Translations under genes and position numbers: made by a program
Notes under the pieces: model-generated
The model's database searches: none
Told to the model about the DNA's origin: nothing
What the model saw: only the letters and a program-made list of their open reading frames with translations
Shown: piece by piece, positions 1 through 12,843 of the stretch
Layout of the letters: each line of letters begins with the position of its first letter
Numbering within the stretch: the first letter of the stretch is position 1
Assembly (NCBI GenBank): GCA_019914995.1
Contig: CM034128.1
Location: forward strand, 2,482,501 to 2,546,500
Reading direction: 5' to 3'
DNA length: 64,000 nucleotides
Origin: Acanthochlamys bracteata
Lineage: Eukaryota > Streptophyta > Magnoliopsida > Pandanales > Velloziaceae

Positions 1-763
1 CCATAAAACAGAGAGAAAAGAGCATGTGCTATGCTTTATTCAAGTAACTCTTAAAGAAAAATGGAAAAAGATCTATAACTAATGAGATAACTCCTAATGC
101 TAAAATAAGTTCATTAAAAATATTTGATGCATGGAAGTATTGCACCTGCATATCCTGAATGAACTCAAAGTACATAAGATACAGTGAAAAGATATCCAGA
201 CCTCCACTTCATGCTTCATTAAATTTTTACATAAAGAACGCTCTTTATAGTGGTGAAGAGTTGGAGGATAAAAAGTTAAGGTTGTGAGAATTTGCATGTC
301 AAGGAATCTTCACACTAAGTAATAAGTGGAGTACTAGTGGGAAAGCCAAATTCTAGTAAAATATAAGATATTGCATGTTGTATGCAGACAGACATACTTT
401 TGGTTCTAATGCTCCAAAAGGCTTAGGACAAGGAGCACAGGCTACTTGAAAAACAAATCTAAAGACAAGAGTTAGACATACGAAAAAACTTCAGAATTAT
501 TGCAATCAAGTAAATATGCATATCCAAGAAATGAAATACAAAACAATGTTCATGCAATTTGCATAAATTATGCACAAGAAAGAGATGAGATTGTTTCTCA
601 TTATTAATGGATGTTTATAGTAACCAGTATCAAAATTATGTAAAATTGCAACAGTTCATCAATTCAAGAATGCAAACCTTACAAAGTTAATGACCAACAA
701 GATAGGAGATTCAAAATTGGAACATAATGCAAGCTACTATTATTGCAGAGCTACACACTTTAC

Positions 764-2346
764 CTGCTCTATCACCTGCATGCACATCAGAAAACACAAC
801 CAAGACAAGACCAACAACACAGATAGCTACACCAAGAAACTTCCTGAATCTGTACTTCGTCTTCAGAAACATCCAAGTAAGGAATATGACAGATGGAATA
901 GTCCAACAATCAAGGAGCATAACACTTGTCAAAGATGTGTACTGGTATGCCTTCACCACTACAAATGAAAATCAAGAATTAATGTTAAGGAACCCATCAG
1001 TGTAAGCAGAAGAAATCTTTTAATAGACATGCCTAACAAGAGGTAAAAGTTAACGTGCACAACAGATGACAACCATTCAGTAACTAACAGTAAATTTGTC
1101 ACCTTACACCTTCGAGACAGTTTGATGTGTTCACAATAGTTTGTGAGACAAGATAGAAACAATGACAAGAAATATCCATTTCTAGATTTTATACAATCAC
1201 AAACTTTTATTTATAAAAAGAGGCACAATGATATTAAGGATGGGCCAATGTAATCCTAGAAATCCAAATAAAAAGTGTAAATAGTAATTGTTTGGGACAT
1301 CAAGAAACCTAAACTAAATTGTCTAGAACCAAATCTTGATTCTCCATGTACACATAGCCAATAGTTTCAGCAGCACCAATTAGACTGAATTTATCTGTAT
1401 ATGCGAGGCACGTAAAGTCTAAATCTTCATTGAACCTAGAAGTCTCAGAAGACATGGAATTTCATTAGATGAACACAAATCAGCTTAAGAGTTGTAGAAC
1501 TTACCAAGGAAATTGCCCTCCACATCCACAAGAGACAACAACAAATAGTAGTACCATTTCATCTACCCAAAAAAAAAAAACAATTTTCTGTCAAGCTATG
1601 TAATCATAAGAACTATTTTGTACCTTCATAGCCAATGTTTGCTGAGAATAAAGTAAAACTAATTAGTTGAAATGGCATTCTTCATTGACTAGACAAGACA
1701 CAAATGATAATTAGTCATACTTCTCATTTTAGAAATCTGCCTATATGAGGTATTTTGCATAAAGTAAGACATATAGTTAAACTTTCAATATCAAAGTTTT
1801 AATCAGCAACACGTCCTTTGGAATATTCCCATATCATTTTCTATGAGATCTGCTCTGAAACCCAGCAGCATGACCAATACCCTTCCTTTTTTTCCCCGCA
1901 GGAGTAAGATGACCAAATCTCTCATACATCTTTTCTTTTTTGTTTACTTAACAATAAATAGTACTGGAACACAAATTTCATTTATTATACCACTATCATC
2001 AAAAGCTTTCCTATGATAATTGCTAACAGCTACATTGGCAAAACAAGCAAGCATCGATAAAAACCTTCAGAGCTTTCCTCCGATAAATCGTCACACCTCC
2101 ATAAACCAATGCCAAAAGTACATAATTCAAGAACGACTGTGATGTCGGGGCATCTATCCCTGCGTCAAATCAAACAAACACAAATGTTATAAAAAAATCT
2201 AAAACATTACAAGAAAGAATTTACTTACCTCTTCGCGATAGCTCGGAAGAAGAGAATCCAGTTGAAGTAATAAGCAACGACACAAACTGTCCCAAACACA
2301 ACCCAATCACTGTCTTGTTCTTGCAAAAATTCTTGAACCTCTCCAT
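764..2346 (-). CDS. SLC35F-type (DUF914) membrane transporter, 5' part
   Basis: Multi-pass transporter of the solute carrier 35 subfamily F (drug/metabolite transporter superfamily); the plant substrate is not known to me. Four exons join in phase: 2346-2229, 2159-2065, 1562-1505 and 958-764. The start ATG at 2346 gives MERFKNFCKNKTVIGLCLGQ, then ITSTGFSSSEL, a family hallmark. Exon 2 reads GIDAPTSQSFLNY, exon 3 has LVDVEGNFL and exon 4 has YQYTSLTSVMLLDCWTIP followed by hydrophobic helices. Exon 4 ends at a good GT donor (763-762), but I found no later exon in 1-760, so that stretch is probably intron and the 3' half lies outside the window. Family proteins are about twice the roughly 155 residues seen here. 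A TATA-like box lies upstream at 2481-2490. Family call is firm; the exact orthologue is not. Confidence 0.85.
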
Positions 2347-2480
2347 ACCTTTCCTTCTCTTTCTCCCCGAAACCAAACAATCCCTAATCAACACGAATCA
2401 AATTAATAGAGAAATAATTTCAATCTATAGAATTGAACGAATTGGTTTGGAAGCAGAGACGTGACTGAACTGTGAAGAGC

Positions 2481-2490
2481 TATTATATAT
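2481..2490 (-). promoter_or_regulatory. TATA box of the SLC35F-type gene
   Basis: On the minus strand the sequence reads ATATATAATA, about 135 bases upstream of the start codon at 2346. This is a plausible TATA element with a short 5' UTR. Inferred from sequence only. Confidence 0.45.
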
Positions 2491-2499
2491 CGAATTGAT

Positions 2500-4500
2500 T
2501 GATTGATCATGAAGCGTGAGGATTACGAGAGGTGGAGAGATCGGACGGTGACCGTTGAATTTGGGAGTGAAAAGTATAGGCCGGGAAACCCGGGCAGAGG
2601 TTGGGATCTAAGAGCTTTTGCATTTGTAGTAGTTTGATAGATTTGGATGGTTGAATTAGGAGAGCTTTTCAAAGAAGGAATAGTTCATGAATGAAATGCG
2701 ATCTATTTGTATTCCCTCTACACGAATAGAATTTGTTTCCTTTACTCATTCGAGTGGTCACGCTCGTAAGGCAGCGCTTGCTGAAAGCAAGCAAGAATAA
2801 AAATAGAAAGGGTTTGAATTTCAAACCTGTGCGTGATTCAATAATAAAGAGTGAGTGATTATTTTTATCTGATAACTGATAAATAAATAAATATAATTTT
2901 TATAAAATATTTAAAATATTTTTTTGTAATTTTTGTCTAAGTGAAAGAATTTTTAAAATTAACATGTGTGTATTTGTTTTTTTTTAGTTAAGCAAGCAGG
3001 TTTACTGAGATTTGCTTCTAAGTTTACCAAGTTGCTTCCAACCTACTGCTCCTGATGATTATGAAGATAAAACTCTGTATCTTCAACAGAAGAAGATCTT
3101 GACATGTTTGTGTTGTAGTTTCGTCGAGTGTTATTTTATATAGATGTTGCTGTCTAAAACATAGAGAACAGAAAGAAAAAAGATGAAGCAAAAATTGTTA
3201 TTCCTTCACCTATTTGAGGATCATGATTTGTTTGTACCAGTGTTCCAGATTGCTTTCTCAATGTAGTAAGGTAAACAAGATAGACGTGACAAATCAATAT
3301 TTGTCATGTAAGAACACATCCGACTTTTCTAATTTTTTATTTTATATTTAAATAAATTTTTATAATATTTTATATAATTTATTTAAAATTATATATAATT
3401 AAAAATTTTATTATTTATATTTTTTTATTAAAATAATAAAACTTTTAATTAAAATAAAATAAACATATTTTTTATTTTAGAAAATTAAGAAAAATATTTC
3501 CAAACACCAAGGGACTCTGGTGTTGATTGCTGTAAAACAAAAAAAAAGAGTTAGACATCATTGGATTTCATCAATGATTACTAATGATTTCTTTGTGGAT
3601 TGCTAATAAATGATTAATTGGTTAGACACATCAGTGGATTTTATAAAAGTTAGATTATCCAACCCTGTCTATACCTTAGTTCTTTCTGGAATGCTAGCTA
3701 ATAAAGGATTGACTGGATTGCATAATAACTGGATTCCATATCATTAGCCATCCAGTCAATGCTTTGAATATATATACATAACAGAAATCATATAACAGAA
3801 AGCATATACAGAATACTAAACATGGATTGACTTATTTTCAAGTCTAAAAAACTTTTCTAACAACTGATAGCAACAAAATAGCCTTCATCTTCTAAAAGGG
3901 GGCTAGCTGTGTAGATCATTGAATTGTGATTGCACTATATTATTGCGCTCTACTAAGAATCAAAGGTGAACCTAGACAGACGGAAAAACTCAGTCTCAAC
4001 CGATCACTTTCTAAAAAGCCAATAACAAAATTAGAATCTTTAGAAAATATTTTTTTTTTAAAAAGATTTATTTTTTTATCTTAAAAAAATAAAAATATAT
4101 AATAAAAAATTTTCACTACTAGAATTATTTTATATTTTTTAAATATTTATAAAATATGTATTGAAAATATAAAATTAAAAATTAAAAAAATATTTTTATG
4201 GTAAGCTAAGCCAAACGCACCAAACTCACTCTCAACTGATCAGGCCAATAACCTTAATGCAAACTCACTCTCAAATCATGTCCATTGTATAAAAAAGTTA
4301 AGACTCTTGAAATCCCCACAATTCTGTCAAGGAACTAATCGTGGTTCTGCTTGGTGAGTGCAAATTCAGAATGTCATATTTTATGTTACATTTTGTTTGC
4401 ACATGGTGACTGATATGGTTTTCATTTGAATTGTCTATTCTTGTTTCTTTACCTAAATAATGACAAAGTCATGTTTCCGTTGCCGTCATCTCCTACCAAA
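2500..4500. other. Intergenic, AT-rich, no gene recognised
   Basis: Between the transporter promoter and the methyltransferase relic I see no coding pattern. The segments 2870-2960, 3330-3480 and 4040-4215 are almost pure A/T. The last belongs to a dispersed AT-rich family, also seen near 22.3 and 41.1 kb. Confidence 0.5.
4040..4225 (+). repeat. AT-rich dispersed element, copy 1
   Basis: An A/T-rich stretch with runs such as ATATTTATAAAA and AAATATAAAATTAAA ends in GCCAAACGC. The same order of motifs recurs at 22250-22405 in the same orientation and at 41098-41255 in reverse complement. It is probably a small non-autonomous transposon family; terminal repeats were not defined. Confidence 0.4.
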
Positions 4501-4544
4501 ACTCTTTCAATACTATACTTCAAGGTGTTTCCCTTAGATTAGTA

Positions 4545-6201
4545 GATTGTATAGCATGTATAGCATGTCTTCCTGAGGTGAAATCACTGGAGGATACAGC
4601 TCCAGGTGCTCATGAGTTGTGGCCTAGAAAGTAGGAAGTTAACAGCCTTACCACCAAGGATAAGAAGTGGGATAGTAGAAGGATTACTTTTGAAAATTTT
4701 CATCAAGATTATACTTTGTGGAACAGAAGAGTCTCACACTATGGTGCTCATCTGCCTCTCTTTTTCAGAAGGTAAATACAGGAATAGCACGGACATGAAT
4801 GCCGGCATGGAAGCTTTGCAGCTGTATTGTCTAAGCAGCCTGCTTGGGTTATGAATGTGGTTCTAGTAAATGCAACAACTGATACACTTTGGTTTCATTT
4901 ATGAGAGGGGTCTTATTGGGACCTATATGGACTGGTACTTCCCCTACATTCTAACATTTAAAACTTTCTAGTTTCTCAAAAAATAAAACAAAATAAAGCA
5001 AACATTTATAAATTTCTTATTCTTCTACAATAATGTGACATATCACAAGAGAAAAATTGCTCTCCTAGCTGCCAAATAAAACAGATGAGTAGGAAATGAT
5101 TGTTAGATAAACAGTGTTTGTTAGCATTTAGAATATCACATCCCTGTCATAGTCATGTGCTTAAGTTTCTTTGAGATTCAATTGTTATTATGCTTCTAGT
5201 AAAATCTTGAATTGCCTTCTACATAAGTCGATCCTTATATAAAGTGCCTCATGTATATCCTATGAAAGTAGCTAAGAGGCTGCTACTTTCCCCAAGCAGA
5301 AAATAAACTGATCTGGTTATCATTGATCAAAGGTAATATTTTGCTTCTATGCATGAAGCTGTCTGGTTATAGATCTAGCAACAATGTTTTTTATTGTAAA
5401 TTGTTTGCAATGATCCTTGTAAATGGTCCAATTAACACTGATAATAATGTGGTTGTCATTGTGCATGAGTTGATATGTATATACAATTAAGTTGATCCTG
5501 GTGGTAATTTTTGCAGGTGTGAGCCATTCTCTACTTATCCACGCACTTACGACTTGATTTATGCCAATGGAATATTCACTACGTACATGACAAGCAAGTT
5601 TTAAATGGTATATGCTTTTGATAAGTGACATAACTGAGGTTATGTAAAAATTTTAGCAACAATATAGCTAATCTACAAAAGGTATAGCAGCTTTAGATTA
5701 CTCATTTTGCTCTTCTTTAAACAAGAATAACATGCTGGTAAGCCTGCTATTGATACCTTGACCTCAAATTGCTTTTGTTGTATTCATGACTTGCCAGTCA
5801 ATGCTCACCTTCAAGAAAAGATAACCAGTTTGTGTTCGCATCTACCAGTTTAAAAATTATGGGCAACAGATACTGCGTTTAGTTCCTATTGATTCAGTAC
5901 CACCGATTATTTTATATATCAGTTCTATATTGATAGAAAACTCACTGGTACCAAAGAAATAAAATGCAATAATATTTCCTATTGAAGAATTTGAATGAAT
6001 ATTATGAAGCTCTTAGAAGCATCGTTTTCAAAGTACGGAACTCACTGGATCGAATTTTTCGCCCTTGGGGGGGCAGTTATTTTTAGAGACCATGCTGATG
6101 TCATTATAAAAGTGCAGGAAGTAGCTGATAGGTTGAAATGGCAAGACTCCTCCAATCAAGAAAAGCTACTCATAGTTGGCAATTCTCCCGAAACAATTTA
6201 A
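4545..6201 (+). pseudogene. Decayed QUASIMODO2-like putative methyltransferase (PMT family)
   Basis: The PMT family are Golgi type II membrane methyltransferase-like proteins implicated in pectin/homogalacturonan synthesis. Three blocks in family order are readable. At 4560-4780 a block resembles the region after the CxxxLPEV motif (ACLPEVKSLEDT, ITFENFHQDYTLW). At 4770-4930 KYRNSTDMNAGM leads, after a frame change, into FAAVLSKQPAWVMNVV and, after another, into FIYERGLIGTYMDW. An intron (donor near 4931, acceptor at 5517) joins to CEPFSTYPRTYDLIYANGIF at about 5518-5590. At 6060-6150 comes the C-terminal signature GGAVIFRDHADVIIKVQEVA, ending at a stop at 6201. In-frame stops and frameshifts break the reading frame several times, and the N-terminal half is missing. 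The retained intron argues against retroposition. Confidence 0.8.
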
Positions 6202-7145
6202 GTCACTTCCTGGCGAGTAATATGCAGATGCAACTTAACAATGGCTGGAAGCTAAACTGTTGTTGCAAAGTGAATTTTCGCGACTATTCTGTCTTGCAAC
6301 CTTGTTCAAGCGACGGATGCAAAGAACATTTAAACAGGATTGCTAGCGTCAAAGACTCCTGATGAAACTTCAGTCCATGTTACCTTGTATCGGAGACCAT
6401 ATTCAGGTTTCAGAGATTGAAACAGAACTTTTGGATGACAGAATAGTGTTCCACGATTAGGCTAGCTAGTGATTGACACATAGGGTACATCCGCATTGCT
6501 GGTTGTTAAGACATAGAAGTTCTTGTTTATGGCTTATCTGTGGACAATTAGACTTCTCAAATGTAATCCTTTTATTTGAAGAACAGGACTGTTTCCAAGT
6601 AACTCACTCAAAACTTTGCTTTGATGAATGGAAAAAGTTTTCAGCCAATACTGTGACAGAATATCCCCAATATAAACACAGCGGGGAGTTGACTTTAGTA
6701 ATTTTGTTTCCAATTGAAGCTTGGATTTCTGTAATTATCAATTTCCATCAAGAAAACTATCACTATCATTCGTCTATTCTAGACGATGAACGGCTCAGAT
6801 TTGTCCAAAGAAGATAGTTAACTAATAACTCGTTTTGTAACACCGAGCAAGTTAGGATTAATAAATTCTTCCTTTCTTCTACCCTACACAGCCTGAAATT
6901 GGGATTTTAATTAATTGTATCCGACAAATTTCTAAAGCTTCACAATCACTCACGCGATCAATCGATTGTTCCTCGCGCGAAATCGAATTCCTTCGTTTCC
7001 AGATTCTTCGGTTCTCGAATTCAAGCAATTGGTGTCGGTAAATCCTGTTGGCGGTTCTTAGATTTTTACTTGAACTACTTAGTCTTGTACTCTTTTAGTA
7101 CGGATATTTAGTTCTACTGAATTGTAGTTGTTAATTTTCGTGTAG
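6202..7145 (+). other. Intergenic and 5' UTR of the UBX gene
   Basis: The ORF at 6473-6817 has no recognisable homology. Sequence from about 6950 on is pyrimidine/purine-mixed, like a 5' UTR. A GT at 7038 and the AG just before the ATG (7144-7145) could bound an intron in the leader. Confidence 0.35.
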
Positions 7146-10100
7146 ATGGAAGGATCATCTTCGTTATCTTACAAAGGTTCGATTTCTGAAGCGATAAATA
7201 CAGCGCGGAATCAAAAGAAACTCTTTGTGGTTTACATATCAGGTAAATTTGTCTCTCGAATTCTTAAATTGTTGATATGTTAAAGTATTTATATATCAGC
7301 CGTTATTTTTTAGTGCAGAAGTTCCTACCAAAATGTCAGCTTAATTGGTCATGCTTAATTGGTCCTCAACGCAAGGTTTTACTGCCAAAATCGTGGTAGA
7401 AAGTAGATGAACGATCCTTCTCTAACTCAGAATATGCTTTCATCTTGTTATTGGGTGAAGGCAAAGTACAGACTTTTGAGTTTGTGCATTATGGAGTAGT
7501 TCAGTATGATTATTGTTTTAATCGATACTATAAAAAGCCACTCTAGAAGGATATAAGCATTAAATGCTTTGCATTTCTGGTCAAGATTTCTTTTTGAACT
7601 GTAATTTTATTCTTTGGGTAGACGGATCTTCCCATTGGAAAGGATATATTTTCTTCAAGAAGTTGACAATATTGTTGGACTTAAAATGATTGCATCGTTC
7701 ATATCTTTCCTCACATTTGGTGAGCCATACGTAAAAAGGAAGTGATTGCAAGGTCTTGTTGATAATAAATTTGTCATTTGCTGAGTACTAAGTGGATCTA
7801 GCTCAAGCTCATCTTGTTGGATTTGGTCCAACTAAAACTCATCATGTCGTCCTTTGGACAATCATATTCCAGATTTCACATTCGAGGTCTAACTGGTTGC
7901 TTCTCATGGAGCTTCCCCCATAAATCACATGCCGTGCTCATAGTCATATGGTAATATACATATGTATGAACTACTGAGATATTATTTTGACTAATAGTTT
8001 TTGTAGCCAAGTTCCACTTTACTCACTTCACTTTATTTCCAACAAGACTTTACCTTGACTTCAAACTGATACTTAAAACATATTTAATGTATGCTGTACT
8101 GCCATGTTATCCAGCATCCTTTGATTCAATTCCTTTCTATCTCTTGGTTGTATTATATATTATTATGTCTTGGTGTGAATGTGAAGCAACATAACCACGT
8201 TGCAGAAATTGTAAGTAGTAGATCTTTGCTTAGTGTCATTTTTTTCTCTAAGAAAAGAATGAAAATGTCACTGTTAAAGTTGAGATAGCTTAAGTATCAC
8301 TAGTCATAGACAATTTAATGTCACTAATCAAAACCTGCCTGAAATATTGCAAGTGGAATCCACTCTTAATCTTATCTGAAAATCTAATTTTGTCACACCT
8401 TCTTGAACATCATCTCATTTTGCTATTCAGTCTCTAGACATCTATTCTGACAAATATTATAAGATGGATAAATTTGGTTTTACCAATATGGAAGAGGAAA
8501 CTTGGGCAGTCTTGTTCCAATATTATCCTTGTAATATCTTAGGTTTTCAGTGACTTCAGAGTACTCCATTGATTTTGTGTGCTTGGTAAATTACTTTCTC
8601 TCAGGCGAGGATGAAGACACGGTCCTGCTGGAGCAGACAACTTGGACTAATCCTAATGTACGCATTTGATGTCAATTAGCTTTTCCTTGTTGTACCAAAT
8701 TATGAAAGATTACGCAACTTGTGATTTTGCTAATGGGTTTTACCTCTTGTCTTCAGGTTGTGGATGCTGTATCAAAGTACTGTATATTTTTGCACCTAAA
8801 ACATGGGAGTGTTGAAGCATCACAGTTCTCTATGATATGTATCCTCCAATTTATTATTATCTTTGATAATGTCAAAATCTTGTCCTGTGTTTGCTATGCA
8901 GCAATATGCTTCAACATCCAACTATAACTTTCTCAGGTCTCAGGATCTGACAAAAAGATGTTATAGCTTGTTTTGCATGCAGGCTAAATTGTGTGCCAAC
9001 ACTAGTTGGATTGGAGCAACTAGGTTGAATAATTCATGTTGAACCTTACATTAACCTGTCCAGACCCCCAGGAATCCGTTCCAAGTATATCTGTGGTTGG
9101 ATTTAATGGTGTTCTTATTTGGAAGCATGGTGTGTTTTTAATTCCATTTGGTTTTCCAAGTTAGTTGCACTATTATGGTTATTCCTCTTGACTTTTTTAT
9201 TTTCTTTTTCTTTCAGATGGTTATTTCACTGCTGAAAATTGTGTAGAAAATATCGAAAAGGCTTGGGCTGCCTTGCATCTGCAGGTTGTCGCATGCTTTA
9301 TATGTTACCCTGTTCTTCCCCCCTCACTGATGCTTATTGGAGTTTTGTAATTTCTTTGTGTTAGTAAACTTACAATTTTATGCATTCATGATGCTAGGAA
9401 ACAGCTGCAACACTTGTGACAGCTGCACTTTCCTCTAGGAATCCTGAACCTTTGTGGTCTGATGCAGCCGCACATTCTTCTAGTAATCCTGAACCTTTGA
9501 GATCTGATGCAGTTGGTGACAAAGCAGCTGAACATGCATGTTCATCAACTACTGAAACGCCGCCGGTATCGTCCACCAATGTCTCACTTCCTGAAAGCCA
9601 GGAAGTTGGACCTTCAACTAGTTTTGAACAACTAGTGGACAGCCGTGTCAATCCTTCACCTTCTAGTGTAAGCCTTGTAGTTAAGTATGACAATTGTAAT
9701 CTCTTTCTTGGTTTTGATATTTCATGCTGAAGCTCTTGCCTTTTCCTTTTTGCAGGAAGAGGCTAGTTTTGCTGAAGAAAGGCACCCAGAGTCTGATAAG
9801 ATGCTTGACAAACAAATTGCTATGGACAATGAGTCCAAGTTGTCAGGCAATAAGGCAAACATCATGCATCATGTTGGAAGAGATGTGGATAAACCTGCAA
9901 TATCCAGCGAGGAAAGTATACACACTGAAGCAGAGGAGAAACCTGGATTGGATGATGAGCGCATTTCAGTGGCAGCAGATGCTGAAAACCATGCTCTTCA
10001 GGAACATTCTCATATGCCGCACAACAGCAGGAAGGGTGGGTCTGAAACTCAAAGCACTGACCAAGAGCACAAAGTTCCAAGTGCAACCAAGTCAAATGAC

Positions 10101-11343
10101 ATTCTTATGAATATTCGTTTGCCAAATGGGAGCAGTCTCCAGAGAAGGTTTGTTATAACAGATACTTTGAGATCAGTGAGAATTTATGTAGATGAAAAGG
10201 GAGTGGATGATCATGGATTGTATGACCTTGCTGTGCCTTATCCCCGAAGAACATTCACAGAAGAAGGTATGACTATTGACATTGTGAGCTAATGAGTAAT
10301 GGCTTTTTCTGGTCATGGCTGTTGAAGCATGACTAAGAATGTCTTTTCATTCTTATTGTAGATGATAGTATATTGGCTTCTTGTTAGGATTTAACATACT
10401 GGCTCCGTTCTGAGAAAGCATCTTGAGTGCCATCTGGTGTTTTGTTGCATTCTCTTGTTGTCAGTTCTTCTGAGTTTGATATGCTGGGTCGTGGTAGTTT
10501 CTTGTTGTAGGCATAAATTCTGACACTAAGAGTATATCATTGCTTTCAGATATGGGGAGTACATTGTCTGAACTGGGTTTTGCCAGCCGCCAAGCATTGA
10601 TAGTTGTTCCACTTCGTCAAGTGAGTCAATCCCAAAGGGGCCAACCATCAAGAGATAGGCAGAATAATGAAATTGAGTCAGTGGAGAATGGTGGGGGATA
10701 TTTTGGAGTTTTAAGAAGAATGCTGTCATATGTGAATCCATTTTCTTATCTTGGAGGCAGCTCAAACTCAGGTGATGCCCCATCTCCACAAAATGATAAC
10801 TTGTGGCAGAATCATAAGTCTCTTAATGCTTATAATAATTTAGGCTGAGATGTTTATGTGTCTTTATTTATTTATTTATTTGGTAGTTCAAGGGAGTGCA
10901 CACCCACACCCTATCTTACATGTAGTAAATTTCATGAACATCTCCTAGCTCTTGGCTTTCGTGTCAGTATGTTGGACTGCTTGGTGAAGAATATATTTTC
11001 AGAAGAGGGATTTTTTTGCAGATGGAAGTTGAGGCTTCCTTTGCGGCTTCTACATATGGATGCTTTAGTAAAGTCACGGTTTCCCTTCAGTTCTGATTTT
11101 CCCTTCTCCTGTTTAGGTTATAATCCTTCTCAGCAGCATGACTGGTATGAAACCGGTGTATCAGGCAGCAACGGAGGCCCTTTAACAAGTGATACTAGTA
11201 GCAACATAAGGAGACAAAGACCTAGACCTTATGGCAGCAATATCCATACCTTGAGGCATGATGAAGATGACATGCCACCGGCTGACAGAAACACTTTTTG
11301 GAATGGAAATTCTACACAATATGGTGGCAATGATAATAAGTAG
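7146..11343 (+). CDS. PUX11: Plant UBX-domain protein, PUX11-like (CDC48 adaptor)
   Basis: Plant UBX proteins bind the AAA-ATPase CDC48/p97 and steer it to substrates. Exons in phase: 7146-7242, 8605-8657, 8757-8838, 9064-9129, 9217-9284, 9398-9667, 9756-10266, 10550-10771 (or -10843) and 11117-11343. The protein is 531 or 555 residues, depending on the exon 8 donor. Residues 1-125 form a thioredoxin-like UAS domain (start MEGSSSLSYKGSISEAI; core KKLFVVYISGEDED, KYCIFLHLKHG, VPSISVVGFNG). The middle is acidic, Ser/Glu-rich and probably disordered. Residues about 326-405 are the UBX domain (MNIRLPNGSSLQRRF, LPFGFASRQALIVVP-like end). The tail ends HTLRHDEDD ... FWNGNSTQYGGN, which I recognise from PUX11. 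Exon 8 has two possible donors: GT after 10771 and GC after 10843. Confidence 0.88.
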
Positions 11344-12300
11344 GAGTGATGACTACAACAGACTTGGCTTTTCTAATAGTTATCTGTACATTTCAAATCA
11401 CTGAAACTTATAAGCAGTAATTGCAGTGAGAAGCAACTGTGAAGTATCTTCCGTGTATATTAATTCGAATTGAACACTCCGTTCATAAACAGCCGCCAGT
11501 ATGCTTTCAGCTGGACGTCATTAGTGTTGGTATACTGCTTGGTGTTTGCTTTTACTTTCTTTTCAAATGTTTTGCCCCTGAAGATATTTTTTTTCTGTAA
11601 GATGCTCGTCTGATCTGCATTTGAATCTCACCACCTTTTAAAAGGCAAGTTTCAATTACATAAAAAATAAATTTTGTGAAAATAAGTTTCATAAAAATAG
11701 AGTTTGTTACAAGTAAGATTCAGAGGATGATAAATTGAGATATTTAAAATGCTAAACTTAAATTTGAAAAAAAGAAAGTAAAGTTTGATGGTAATTGAAA
11801 TATGCCGTCGGCCATGAGGCTACAAGCAATGAGTCTGACCGCTACTTCGCAGTTGCAGCTTAAAACAAGAGAAGTGTTTTTGAGTTTAAACTTCTCATTC
11901 AGATTCTGTGAAATGTTTAAAACATCTCCTAAATTGCACACGAAAAGTTCAAATTATGCCAAGAAAACTGTGGCTAAAGAATTAACTAATATTCCAAGTA
12001 ATATACAATGGTTAGGTTACATGGTGAGTGGCGCGTTTGCTTATTGGGATTGCTAATTGCATTACGTAGTTCTTGCATGAAAGCTCCAAAAAACACAAGT
12101 ACAAACAACCCTGTAAGGTATGCATGCCGCTGGTTCACAATACCAACTGCGCTACTCTAACATTCCTGATCCTCCTTCGCCACCCTCCGTCCTCTTCCGC
12201 TGCTCTCTTCCGTTTCCTCGCGCTACTTCTCACCTCTGCCGCTGTTCACCGAAACTTCTTTGTTGCTGCCGACCTCTCTCTTTACCTCTCTGTTTCTGTT
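11344..12300. other. 3' flank of the UBX gene and intergenic DNA
   Basis: Roughly 11344-11660 is likely 3' UTR; an AATAAA-like signal lies near 11667. I see no gene in 11700-12300. Two short overlapping ORFs at 11802-12056 and 12073-12333 have no recognisable content. Confidence 0.4.
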
Positions 12301-12838
12301 AGACAACCCTTCAGCTTCATACCAAGCACTTAAACAACTCCACTACTTCAACTGCGACAACTCCTGTTTATCCCTTTTCTCTTTACATCTATGGCCATAC
12401 CCGATCCTGCAAGCCTTACCATACTTTTGCTGTCTATAGAAACATGGTGGTTGATGGGTTTTCGCCGGATAAGTACACGTTCCCGGTTCTGCTCAAATCT
12501 CGCATGGCGTTATTTTCAGGGTATGAAGAAACGAGACAGGTATATTCTTTCTGCTGTCAAACGTGGTTTTGAGTGTCACTTGCATTTGCGGAATACGTTG
12601 GTGCATTTGTATGGTGTGTGTGGTAGCAGATGCTGATGCATGGAAGATGTTCAATGAAATGTCTGAGAGGGATGTCGTGTCCTGGACTGGGTTGATTTCT
12701 GTGTTTCTTAGGGCTGAAGAGGTTTGGAAGGCGGTTGCTGTGTTTGCATCGATGGATGTGGTGCCCAACATGGCGACTCTGGTCAGCTTGCTCGTTGCTT
12801 GCAGGAAGTTGGGGGATGTGAAAATGGCAGAATTAGTC

Positions 12839-12843
12839 ATGGA
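12839..12843 (+). repeat. Target-site duplication, left copy
   Basis: ATGGA immediately precedes the LTR and is repeated exactly at 13411-13415 after it. Five-bp duplications are usual for LTR-retrotransposon insertion. Confidence 0.75.

Noticed and set aside
1-763. Further exons of the SLC35F-type transporter, and the minus-strand frame at 100-297
   Set aside because: None of the expected downstream motifs could be found on the minus strand, so the region is treated as intron.
6473-6817. 114-residue open frame
   Set aside because: No family motif, no splice or promoter context, and a composition typical of chance frames in AT-rich DNA.
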